This document shows positions 56,626 through 64,000 of a stretch of 64,000 nucleotides of DNA, piece after piece. The translations under genes were made by a program, and so were the position numbers. The stretch is taken from contig NZ_JAOBWS010000009.1 of NCBI RefSeq assembly GCF_025245835.1, positions 123,769 through 187,768 of the forward strand, read 5' to 3'. This DNA is from Rheinheimera sp. 4Y26. GTDB lineage: Bacteria > Pseudomonadota > Gammaproteobacteria > Enterobacterales > Alteromonadaceae. The notes under the pieces are model-generated. The model searched no databases and had not been told where the DNA came from. It was given only the letters and a program-made list of their open reading frames with translations. Numbering within the stretch: position 1 is the first letter of the stretch; each line of letters opens with the position of its first letter.

Positions 56626-57165
56626 ATGTCTGAAGCGCCATTATTTGCCATTCCCGAGCACAAACAAATTTGCCCTTTATGCCAGCACGAGCTGGTAATG
56701 AAGTCGGGCAAACATGGGCCATTTTTGGGGTGTAGCAATTATCCGGCATGCAGCTATATCCAGAATTTACACCCGCATGAAAGTACAGTGGTGAAACTGC
56801 TGGCAGACACACCATGCCCCAGCTGTGGTTCACCGCTGGCGGTAAAAAACGGCCGTTATGGCATGTTTATCGGCTGCAGTAACTTTCCGGCTTGTCATTT
56901 TATTGTGCACGAAGAAGCGCCTGCAGTGGCTGATGTCAGTTGCCCGCTCTGTCACAAAGGCAAGTTGGTTGAGCGCACCAGCAAATACGGTAAAACCTTT
57001 TATGGTTGTGATCAGTACCCCGCCTGTGATTTTGTGCTGAATTTTAAACCCGTGGCTGGCACCTGCCGCCATTGCGGTTTTCACTTGCTGGCGGAAAAAC
57101 CAACGGCTGCCGGAATTAAACTGATTTGCGCCAGTAAAAAGTGCCAGTTGCCGCAGGCTGAATAA
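56626..57165 (+). CDS. Topoisomerase I-type zinc-finger protein (YrdD-like)
   Basis: A stand-alone array of the C4 zinc ribbons found at the C terminus of topoisomerase I. The 179-residue protein has four modules: CPLC...CSNYPAC, CPSC...CSNFPAC, CPLC...CDQYPAC and CRHC...CASKKC. E. coli YrdD (180 residues) occupies the same place between smg and tsaC. It probably binds single-stranded DNA or RNA; its target is unknown. Confidence 0.9.
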   Translation: MSEAPLFAIPEHKQICPLCQHELVMKSGKHGPFLGCSNYPACSYIQNLHPHESTVVKLLADTPCPSCGSPLAVKNGRYGMFIGCSNFPACHFIVHEEAPAVADVSCPLCHKGKLVERTSKYGKTFYGCDQYPACDFVLNFKPVAGTCRHCGFHLLAEKPTAAGIKLICASKKCQLPQAE

Positions 57166-57189
57166 TTTGGGGCTCACAGCTAGAAATAA

Positions 57190-57212
57190 AAAAGGCCCTG
57201 CATGGGCCTTTT
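57190..57212. terminator. Bidirectional terminator between YrdD-like gene and purK
   Basis: AAAAGGCCC, loop TGCAT, GGGCCTTTT, between convergent genes with T residues on both strands. Confidence 0.85.
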
Positions 57213-57239
57213 GCTATTTTGTGTGTGGAAAGCGCAAAG

Positions 57240-58394
57240 TTAAACGCTTTTAGCCAGCTTGACAGCCATATCGGCGACTTCCGGAAAAGACTGCGCTGGC
57301 AGTAACTTGCTCAGCACCACAAAACGTTCAGCCAGTTCTGCCACTGTTTCGCCCGACAAATTAATATGGCCCATTTTGCGGCCCGCTCTTTTACCTTTGC
57401 CATACCAATGCAGATGGCAGGATGGCAACGCCAGTACCGCAGGGTCGACATAGTCTTCACCGAGAATATTCACCATCAAAGTAGGGCGTACCAAAGCGGT
57501 GCTGCCGAGCGGCAAACCACAAACGGCACGCAAGTGGTTTTCAAATTGGCAGGTGTCGCTGCCTTGTTGGGTCCAGTGCCCGGAATTGTGCACGCGGGGC
57601 GCAATTTCGTTCACCAACAGCTTGTCGCCCACCTGGAAAAACTCCAACGCCAGCACACCAACGTAATCCAGTTTGGCTGCTACAGCATCAAACATTTGTT
57701 TGGCTTGTTGTTGTAACTCTTGCCGGCCCGGTAAGGCTAACGAGACTGCCAAAACACCGTTGACATGGTGGTTTTCGGTCAGCGGATACACCACAGTGTC
57801 GCCTTTGGCGTTGCGGGCACCCACTAAACTCACTTCACGGTCAAAGCGTACAAACTGCTCGGCCACTATGGCTTGTGGCAGCGCGTGATTTGCGCCTTGC
57901 ATAAATGATTCGATATCAGCCCAAATGGCAGCAGCATCTTCATGATGTTTTAACCGCCACTGGCCTTTGCCGTCGTAACCGGCCAGTGCACTTTTTAGCA
58001 CCAGCGGCAAACCTAAAGCGGCAATAGCAGCATGAAACTCGGCTTCAGTGCTGACAATACGGTAACCGGCATTGGCCACACCAGCTGCATCCAGCAGCTG
58101 TTTTTCCTGGCGGCGGTCGCCACCTGCTTTAATAGCGGTGCTGTTGGGGAAAAACTTACCACTGGCCTCGCACACGTCCTGTACCGGATAAGGAATGTGT
58201 TCAAATTCAGAACTGACCACATCAGCATCAGCCACAGCTTCTGCCAGTGTCAGCGCAAATTTTTGTTGGGTAACAGGGTGCACCACAGTGTTGGTGTTAA
58301 CATCATAAGCCAGCACCTGAATATTCAGCGGAGCACCGGCCAAAGCCATCATCCGGGCCAGCTGGCCTGCGCCCATCACCAGAACTTTTTTCAT
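57240..58394 (-). CDS. purK: N5-carboxyaminoimidazole ribonucleotide synthase
   Basis: Uses ATP and bicarbonate to convert AIR to N5-CAIR in purine synthesis. The 384-residue ATP-grasp protein starts KVLVMGAGQLARMMALAG and has the ATP-grasp region KSALAGYDGKGQWR and NEIAPRVHNSGHWTQ. It begins on the last base of the purE stop codon (TAATG), so the pair is translationally coupled. Confidence 0.97.
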   Translation of the reverse strand: MKKVLVMGAGQLARMMALAGAPLNIQVLAYDVNTNTVVHPVTQQKFALTLAEAVADADVVSSEFEHIPYPVQDVCEASGKFFPNSTAIKAGGDRRQEKQLLDAAGVANAGYRIVSTEAEFHAAIAALGLPLVLKSALAGYDGKGQWRLKHHEDAAAIWADIESFMQGANHALPQAIVAEQFVRFDREVSLVGARNAKGDTVVYPLTENHHVNGVLAVSLALPGRQELQQQAKQMFDAVAAKLDYVGVLALEFFQVGDKLLVNEIAPRVHNSGHWTQQGSDTCQFENHLRAVCGLPLGSTALVRPTLMVNILGEDYVDPAVLALPSCHLHWYGKGKRAGRKMGHINLSGETVAELAERFVVLSKLLPAQSFPEVADMAVKLAKSV

Positions 58395-58882
58395 TATGCA
58401 TCCTCAGCCGGGTTAGGCTGGCTCAGCACTGAGTCGGTTTGCTCCTGACGGAAAGCATCAATTTTTGTCATTAAAGCGGCATCTGAAGTCGCCAGAATTT
58501 GTGCAGCTAATAAACCAGCATTGGCAGCACCGGCATCACCAATAGCCAGAGTGCCTACTGCGACGCCTTTTGGCATCTGAACAATGGATAACAATGAATC
58601 CAGACCTTTCAGCGCTTTGGATTGCACTGGTACACCAAGTACGGGCAAACTGGTAAAAGCAGCTGCCATACCAGGTAAGTGCGCTGCGCCACCAGCGCCG
58701 GCAATAATTACTTTTAAACCGCGGCTGGCGGCGTTGCCGGCATATTCAGCCAGCAAATGTGGGGTTCTGTGGGCAGAAACAACAGTGGTTTCATAGCTGA
58801 TACCAAATTTGTCTAACATGTCTGCTGCATTTTTCATGGTGGGCCAATCAGATTTTGAACCCATAATGATACCGACTTTCAT
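58394..58882 (-). CDS. purE: N5-carboxyaminoimidazole ribonucleotide mutase
   Basis: Converts N5-CAIR to CAIR. From ATG 58882, preceded by GAGGAA, it has 162 residues and starts [19 protein letters not shown]. The active-site histidine is in SAHRTPH, and the [10 protein letters not shown] loop follows. It is the first gene of purEK; the longer frame to 58915 is not supported by the family. Confidence 0.97.
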   Translation of the reverse strand: MKVGIIMGSKSDWPTMKNAADMLDKFGISYETTVVSAHRTPHLLAEYAGNAASRGLKVIIAGAGGAAHLPGMAAAFTSLPVLGVPVQSKALKGLDSLLSIVQMPKGVAVGTLAIGDAGAANAGLLAAQILATSDAALMTKIDAFRQEQTDSVLSQPNPAEDA

Positions 58883-58913
58883 TGCTGTTTCCTCAAAACC
58901 GCCAGCTGCTGGC

Positions 58914-58934
58914 ATAATAGGCGGCTATTATAGC
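58914..58934. promoter_or_regulatory. Palindromic -10 pair between purE and tsaC
   Basis: ATAATAG-GCGG-CTATTAT gives TATAAT on the minus strand (58933-58928) and CATAAT on the plus strand (58914-58919), facing purE and tsaC. Matching -35 boxes are weak. No PurR-type operator is seen. Confidence 0.4.
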
Positions 58935-58998
58935 CATCTGGCCGGTGGCAGGAAAACATTTGTGCGCTTCACTGCGTAGCTTAACGATAGAAAAGACG

Positions 58999-59562
58999 AT
59001 GAATCAGACTGAAATATTAAACGCTGTCAATGCCTTAGCTGAAGGCAAAACAATTGCTTATCCAACAGAAGCTGTATTTGGTGTGGGTTGTGATCCCGAC
59101 AATCAGCAGGCCATTGCCTTGTTGTTGCAGATTAAACAACGGGAAAAAAGCAAGGGCCTGATTTTAATAGCGGCAGATTATGCCCAGTTGCAGCCTTATA
59201 TCGACGAAAGCGCCATTAATGAAGAACAAAAACAACGGATGCTGGCGAGCTGGCCTGGTCCTGTCACCTGGGTGGTGCCCGCTCGTGCTGGTTTGACTGA
59301 CTGGTTAACCGGGCAATTCAGCACTATTGCCATCCGGGTGTCAGATCACCCACTGGTACAGCAGTTGTGCCGCGCTTATGGCAAACCTATTACCTCTACC
59401 AGTGCTAATTTATCAGGTCAGCCGGCCTGTCGAAGTGCCGCTGATGTGCGCGCACAGTTAGGCAGTCAACTGGCGGTGATTATTGATGCGCCAACAGGTG
59501 GCCGGTTAAATCCAAGCGAAATACGGGATGTTCAGACCGGCCATATTTTTCGTGCCGGCTAA
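58999..59562 (+). CDS. tsaC: Threonylcarbamoyl-AMP synthase
   Basis: Makes the threonylcarbamoyl adenylate used for t6A37 tRNA modification. From ATG 58999 it has 187 residues (E. coli TsaC 190). The KREKSKGLIL and ITSTSANLSGQPA motifs of the YrdC fold are present. An in-frame extension to 58945 overlaps the presumed promoter and is not favoured. Confidence 0.95.
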   Translation: MNQTEILNAVNALAEGKTIAYPTEAVFGVGCDPDNQQAIALLLQIKQREKSKGLILIAADYAQLQPYIDESAINEEQKQRMLASWPGPVTWVVPARAGLTDWLTGQFSTIAIRVSDHPLVQQLCRAYGKPITSTSANLSGQPACRSAADVRAQLGSQLAVIIDAPTGGRLNPSEIRDVQTGHIFRAG

Positions 59563-59587
59563 AAAGCAGGCAGCAGAACAGGAGTAG

Positions 59588-60523
<936 letters not shown>

Positions 60524-60575
60524 CCTTTTTGCGGGTCTGTTTGGTGTAGGCTGGTTGTATCTTAGGAAAATAAAG

Positions 60576-61580
60576 ATGAAAAATATCCATGTATTGTTGT
60601 TGTGTGGTGGTGGCAGTGCCGAACATGATGTGTCGCTGCGCAGTGCCAATTTTCTCGAACAACAATTAGCGGCTTTGCCTGGCGTTGCTGTGACCCGGGT
60701 GGAGATGTTAAAGGACCGCTGGCTGACAGCGGATGGGGCCGAATGTAGTTTAGGCTTAAACCGCCAGTTGCTGGTTGGCGACAATAGCTTTGCAGTTGAT
60801 TATGTGGTGCCTTGTATCCATGGTTATCCGGGTGAAACCGGTGATCTGCAGTCGATGCTGGAACTGGCCGGTTTGCCTTATTTAGGTTGTGGTCCTGAAG
60901 CCAGTACTTTGTGTTTTAACAAAATCAGCACCAAATTATGGTTGTCGGCTGTTGGTATTCCAAATACGCCTTATTTGTTTTTAACCGAAGCTTCTGCGGA
61001 TAGCCTGATACAAGCCAAACAGGCGCTGGCCAATTGGGGCAAAGTGTTTGTGAAGGCGGCCAGTCAGGGGTCTTCAGTAGGTTGTTATGCGGCAAGTACC
61101 GAAGCAGAGCTTGTGCAGGCCATTCACGACGCTTTTGGTTATTCCGAGCAGGTGCTGATAGAAAAAGCGCTAAAACCACGCGAGCTGGAAGTGGCGGTGT
61201 ATCAATATGGCGATGAACTGATTGCCACCCGTCCTGGTGAAATTTGTGTGCCGCAGGACAGGTTTTACTCTTATGAAGAGAAATACAGCAACGCGAGCCA
61301 TACAACCACCAGCCTGGAACCGGCCGGTTTAACCGAAAATCAGATTGCAACTATGCAGCAGCTGGCATTAAAAGCATTCCGGCAGCTGAAGTTACGTCAT
61401 TTATCGCGGGTCGATTTTTTCCTGACCGAAGATGGCGAAATTCTGCTGAACGAAATTAATACTTTCCCAGGCATGACGTCCATTTCAATGTTCCCAAAAA
61501 TGCTGGAGCATCATGGCCATAAGTTTGGTGAGTTTTTACAGCAAATTTTGCAGCGTGCTTTACCACAATACACAATCTGA
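60576..61580 (+). CDS. D-alanine--D-alanine ligase family protein
   Basis: ATP-grasp ligase that should join two D-alanines for peptidoglycan. From ATG 60576 it has 334 residues: LLCGGGSAEHDVSLRSA at the start, VKAASQGSSVGC and NEINTFPGMTSISMFPKM. The usual ddlB sits in the division cluster, so this is probably a second, DdlA-like copy. It could also have a shifted substrate, which sequence alone does not decide. Confidence 0.88.
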   Translation: MKNIHVLLLCGGGSAEHDVSLRSANFLEQQLAALPGVAVTRVEMLKDRWLTADGAECSLGLNRQLLVGDNSFAVDYVVPCIHGYPGETGDLQSMLELAGLPYLGCGPEASTLCFNKISTKLWLSAVGIPNTPYLFLTEASADSLIQAKQALANWGKVFVKAASQGSSVGCYAASTEAELVQAIHDAFGYSEQVLIEKALKPRELEVAVYQYGDELIATRPGEICVPQDRFYSYEEKYSNASHTTTSLEPAGLTENQIATMQQLALKAFRQLKLRHLSRVDFFLTEDGEILLNEINTFPGMTSISMFPKMLEHHGHKFGEFLQQILQRALPQYTI

Positions 61581-61599
61581 GTGTGTTGATAAGCTAAAA

Positions 61600-61628
61600 A
61601 ACAAGGGGCCGGTTGGCCCCTTGTTATT
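61600..61628. terminator. Bidirectional terminator after the ligase gene
   Basis: AACAAGGGGCC, loop GGTT, GGCCCCTTGTT: an 11-bp perfect stem between the convergent ligase and globin genes. Confidence 0.8.
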
Positions 61629-61646
61629 CACTGCTGTTATCAATAC

Positions 61647-62087
61647 TTAGTGATCGCGATTAATCATATGGCTGGCCAGCTGGCCCAGCGCTTCACTGAG
61701 TCCCATCCGCAACATTTTATCCTGCACCACTTCTTCCAGTGCTTTATTCATACAAAACATCCACTGCTCGCGTAATTGTGGACTGACCGGAAAGGGCATA
61801 TGGCGGGCGCGTAATCGTGGATGGCCATATTTTTCTTCAAATAAACCCGGCCCACCTAACCAGCCAGATAAAAACTCAAAAAATTTCTGCCGGATCACAT
61901 CCAGTGGTAATGGGTGAATAGCGTACAATTCAGCTGCTTCCGGCGCTGTGGCCATAATGTCGTAAAAACGATTGGCCAGCTTACGGGTGGCTTCTTCACC
62001 ACCAATCAATTGATAAGGCGTGACTTGTGGTGTTGGGTGGCTGTTGTTATCGTCGGTTTTAAACATCTTTTTCAGCAACTTTATCAT
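61647..62087 (-). CDS. Group 2 truncated hemoglobin
   Basis: A small heme protein of the TrHbO type, thought to bind oxygen or handle peroxide and nitric oxide. From ATG 62087 it has 146 residues (a start at 62066 is possible). YGHPRLRARHMPFPV contains the proximal His and QWMFCMNKAL the G-helix Trp of group 2. Its start faces the aroE start only 9 nt away, so each promoter must lie in the other gene. Confidence 0.9.
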   Translation of the reverse strand: MIKLLKKMFKTDDNNSHPTPQVTPYQLIGGEEATRKLANRFYDIMATAPEAAELYAIHPLPLDVIRQKFFEFLSGWLGGPGLFEEKYGHPRLRARHMPFPVSPQLREQWMFCMNKALEEVVQDKMLRMGLSEALGQLASHMINRDH

Positions 62088-62096
62088 GGTGGTAGT

Positions 62097-62912
62097 GTGG
62101 ACCGTTACGCTGTATTTGGAAATCCGATTGGGCACTCAAAATCGCCCCTGATCCATCGCTGTTTTGCCGAACAAACGGCGCAGCAGATGAGTTACGACGC
62201 CATTCTAGCACCGGTCGACGGCTTTGCCGACAGCTGGCAGGCATTTGTTGCCTCGGGCGGGCGCGGCGCTAATGTCACTGTGCCTTTTAAAGAAGTTGCT
62301 TTTGCGCTGGCTTCGCGCCTCAGTGACAGGGCAAAACAGGCCGGTGCTGTGAATACACTATATATAGATAACAAGGGCCAACTTTGTGGTGACAATACCG
62401 ATGGTCTTGGTTTAGTTGCTGATTTGCAGCGGCTTGGCGTTAAACTCGAACAAACACAGTTATTGTTGTTAGGGGCGGGTGGGGCAAGTCGTGGCGTGGT
62501 TGGGCCTTTGCTGGCGGCCGGGGTTGGGCAAATTCACATCGCCAATCGCACAGCAGACAAAGCACAGGTTATCGCAGGTCTTTTTGATTGCCGTGTCACA
62601 GCCTCCGGTTTTACCGATATACCGCATCAGCCCTGGTCATTGGTTATTAATGCAACTTCATCCGGTTTAACCCAGCAGCGGCCAGACATCAGCGCCAGTC
62701 ACCTGAAATATTGTGAGCTTGCCTACGACATGTTGTATGGCAAAGAACCAACGGCATTTTTAAGCTGGTGTCAGCAGCAAGGCGTAGAGCGGTGTGCTGA
62801 TGGTATAGGTATGTTAGTGGCGCAGGCCGCTGAGAGTTTTGCCATCTGGCGTGGTGTCAAACCCGAGCTTGAGCCTGTGCTGGAAAAACTGACTGCGCTG
62901 GTGAAAACATGA
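62097..62912 (+). CDS. aroE: Shikimate dehydrogenase
   Basis: Reduces 3-dehydroshikimate with NADPH in aromatic amino acid synthesis. Starting at GTG 62097 it has 271 residues (E. coli 272), beginning DRYAVFGNPIGHSKSPLIH. The NADPH-binding LLGAGGASRGV and the NATSSG loop are present. The frame runs back to 61914 across the globin gene, but that part has no family similarity, so GTG 62097 is chosen although its ribosome site (GGTGG) is poor. Confidence 0.93.
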   Translation: MDRYAVFGNPIGHSKSPLIHRCFAEQTAQQMSYDAILAPVDGFADSWQAFVASGGRGANVTVPFKEVAFALASRLSDRAKQAGAVNTLYIDNKGQLCGDNTDGLGLVADLQRLGVKLEQTQLLLLGAGGASRGVVGPLLAAGVGQIHIANRTADKAQVIAGLFDCRVTASGFTDIPHQPWSLVINATSSGLTQQRPDISASHLKYCELAYDMLYGKEPTAFLSWCQQQGVERCADGIGMLVAQAAESFAIWRGVKPELEPVLEKLTALVKT

Positions 62913-63157
62913 ATCAGCAGCTTATCTTTAACGATGACTATCACTTTGACGCCATGCATCAGGCTGTGTCTTGTACTGTATTGCAGGGCGGGCTTCGGTT
63001 GCAGGTGCTGATCCTGATGCCGGATGGCTGGCAGCAGGATGCCTGGTTGCTTCAGGTCAAAGAAGACTGTTTTTTCTGGGAAGAACAAATAGAAGATGCA
63101 GTAAAAGCAGGCGCTATTAGCGATGATAGCATTATCCGCTTGCAAGGCGATGCCTGA
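62909..63157 (+). CDS. DUF1488 family protein (YrdB-like)
   Basis: A small protein of unknown function usually found directly after aroE. The 82-residue protein (E. coli YrdB 85) overlaps the aroE stop by 4 nt, so translation is coupled. It has no membrane segment or recognised catalytic motif. Confidence 0.85.
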   Translation: MNQQLIFNDDYHFDAMHQAVSCTVLQGGLRLQVLILMPDGWQQDAWLLQVKEDCFFWEEQIEDAVKAGAISDDSIIRLQGDA

Positions 63158-63244
63158 GTTCTGTTTTTACCTGATTATTGGTTGTGATGCTGCGCCTCTA
63201 TATAAGTAGCTTTACATAGAGGCTGCAATTTTCATGCGTCTTGA

Positions 63245-63778
63245 TCAGCTTTCGGCCAGATAATCGTTTTTTAGCACCACATAGTTGGCGGCTGAGATAG
63301 TTAAAAACGCTTTTTCTGCGTCGTTCAGTGCTCTGGCTTGTTTTACCGGACTGCCCACATATAAATAGCCGGATTCCAGTTTTTTCCCAGGCGGCACTAA
63401 ACTGCCGGCGCCAATAATCACATCATCTTCTACTATAGCGTCGTCCATCACTATAGCGCCCATGCCCACCAGAATGCGGTTGCCCAGAGTGCAGCCATGC
63501 AACATACATTTATGACCCACTGTTACGTCTTCACCAATGATTAATGGTGAGCCTGCCGGATTTTTTCCGCTGGGTCTGGATACATGCAATACGGTCCCGT
63601 CCTGAACATTGCTGCGTGCACCTATGCGGATCTTGTTTACATCACCTCTTGCTGCCACTAATGGCCAGATACTGACGTCAGTTCCTAAGGTGATATCTCC
63701 GACTACAACGGCACTCTCATCTATATAGACCCCTTGCGCCAGGCTGGGGCTGATACCTTTATAACTACGTATTGGCAT
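63245..63778 (-). CDS. yrdA: Gamma-carbonic anhydrase-like protein YrdA
   Basis: A left-handed beta-helix trimer with a zinc-type site at subunit interfaces; E. coli YrdA is not proven to be an active anhydrase. From ATG 63778, preceded by AGGAGA, it has 177 residues with hexapeptide repeats. The metal-type histidines are in TVLHVSRP and VGHKCMLHGC. In E. coli it also adjoins an rRNA operon, as the next feature suggests here. Confidence 0.92.
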   Translation of the reverse strand: MPIRSYKGISPSLAQGVYIDESAVVVGDITLGTDVSIWPLVAARGDVNKIRIGARSNVQDGTVLHVSRPSGKNPAGSPLIIGEDVTVGHKCMLHGCTLGNRILVGMGAIVMDDAIVEDDVIIGAGSLVPPGKKLESGYLYVGSPVKQARALNDAEKAFLTISAANYVVLKNDYLAES

Positions 63779-63861
63779 ATAAATCTCCTGTACTGTGTGG
63801 AAAGTATGCGACAATTGTTGGAAAAAAGCACCTTTCGACTGAAAAAGAAGCTGTCGCACCC

Positions 63862-63924
63862 AAAAACATAAGTTTTCTTAAATTTGAGCTTGCCACTACT
63901 CTGAAAGTCTCTATAATGCGCGTC
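63862..63924 (+). promoter_or_regulatory. Strong promoter resembling an rRNA operon P1
   Basis: TTGCCA (63890-63895), a 16-nt spacer and TATAAT (63912-63917) are followed by a GCGCGTC discriminator, as in E. coli rrn P1 promoters. An AT-rich UP-element-like stretch lies upstream (63862-63886). Its position beyond yrdA matches the E. coli rrnD context. The leader runs to the window edge; 16S rRNA is not yet reached. Confidence 0.75.
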
Positions 63925-64000
63925 ATGCCGACGGGGTGGTGCGAAAGCAGCAAGCCGGGTGAGTTTGAAATAAGTTGAAAATGTCGATAAAAAGACGCTT

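Noticed and set aside
61914..62096. N-terminal extension of aroE across the globin gene
   Set aside because: The extra 61 residues match no shikimate dehydrogenase; GTG at 62097 aligns with the family start.

Overview
The window is a chromosomal segment around the replication origin of a gammaproteobacterium. Gene order and protein sequences point to the Alteromonadales, something like Rheinheimera, Alishewanella or a Shewanella relative. This placement is my inference from gene order (atp operon, parBA, rsmG, mnmG, oriC, mioC ... mnmE, yidC, yidD, rnpA, rpmH, dnaA, dnaN, recF, gyrB ... glyQS ... pepQ, fadBA ... trkA, rsmB, fmt, def, dprA, smg ... aroE, yrdA, rrn). No database search was possible. 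Almost all of the sequence is housekeeping, densely packed and without complete insertion sequences, tRNA genes or CRISPR arrays.

Layout: 1-4846 (minus) is the F-type ATP synthase operon atpI-B-E-F-H-A-G, cut at the left edge inside atpG, with its promoter near 4900. 4975-9237 (minus) is parB, parA, rsmG and mnmG. 9238-9930 is an oriC with DnaA boxes, 14 GATC sites and an AT-rich unwinding region. It is followed by an orphan terminator and then mioC. 10553-16814 (plus) is a block not normally found between mioC and mnmE: a DEAD-box RNA helicase, thioredoxin 2, a large surface metallopeptidase-propeller-barrel protein, and a PEBP-family protein. 16946-20783 (minus) is mnmE, yidC, yidD, rnpA, rpmH. 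21232-27250 (plus) is dnaA, dnaN, recF, gyrB; recF carries two perfect parS sites, which fit the parAB genes 18-19 kb away.

27251-31836 is accessory: a hairpin, a long gene-free stretch, an unusual metzincin-like protein with no export signal, and a BlaI/M56 regulator-protease pair with operator palindromes. 32049-35036 is glyQS. 35106-40786 (minus) carries a TipA-like MerR regulator, a membrane diguanylate cyclase, tusA, pepQ and a soluble lytic transglycosylase. 40957-44295 (plus) is fadBA with a PsrA-like operator upstream. 44296-46690 is the least orderly region. It holds GC-rich inverted repeats, a SIMPL-domain protein, a foldback-repeat cluster and a fragment resembling the end of the neighbouring argO gene, then argO and its divergent regulator argP. 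47603-49316 has a CPBP membrane protease and a GNAT acetyltransferase.

49433-63778 is the conserved translation, envelope and precursor block: trkA-rsmB-fmt-def (minus), LysM-dprA-smg-topoisomerase zinc finger (plus), purEK (minus), tsaC-hemF-ddl (plus), truncated globin (minus), aroE-DUF1488 (plus), yrdA (minus). The window ends in a strong promoter with the hallmarks of a ribosomal RNA operon, so 16S rRNA probably starts just past the right edge. Functionally the window couples replication initiation (DnaA, oriC, DnaN, RecF, GyrB), origin segregation (ParAB, parS), energy generation and translation. The most unusual content is the metzincin-like protein, the surface gluzincin fusion and the repeat-rich 44-46 kb region.
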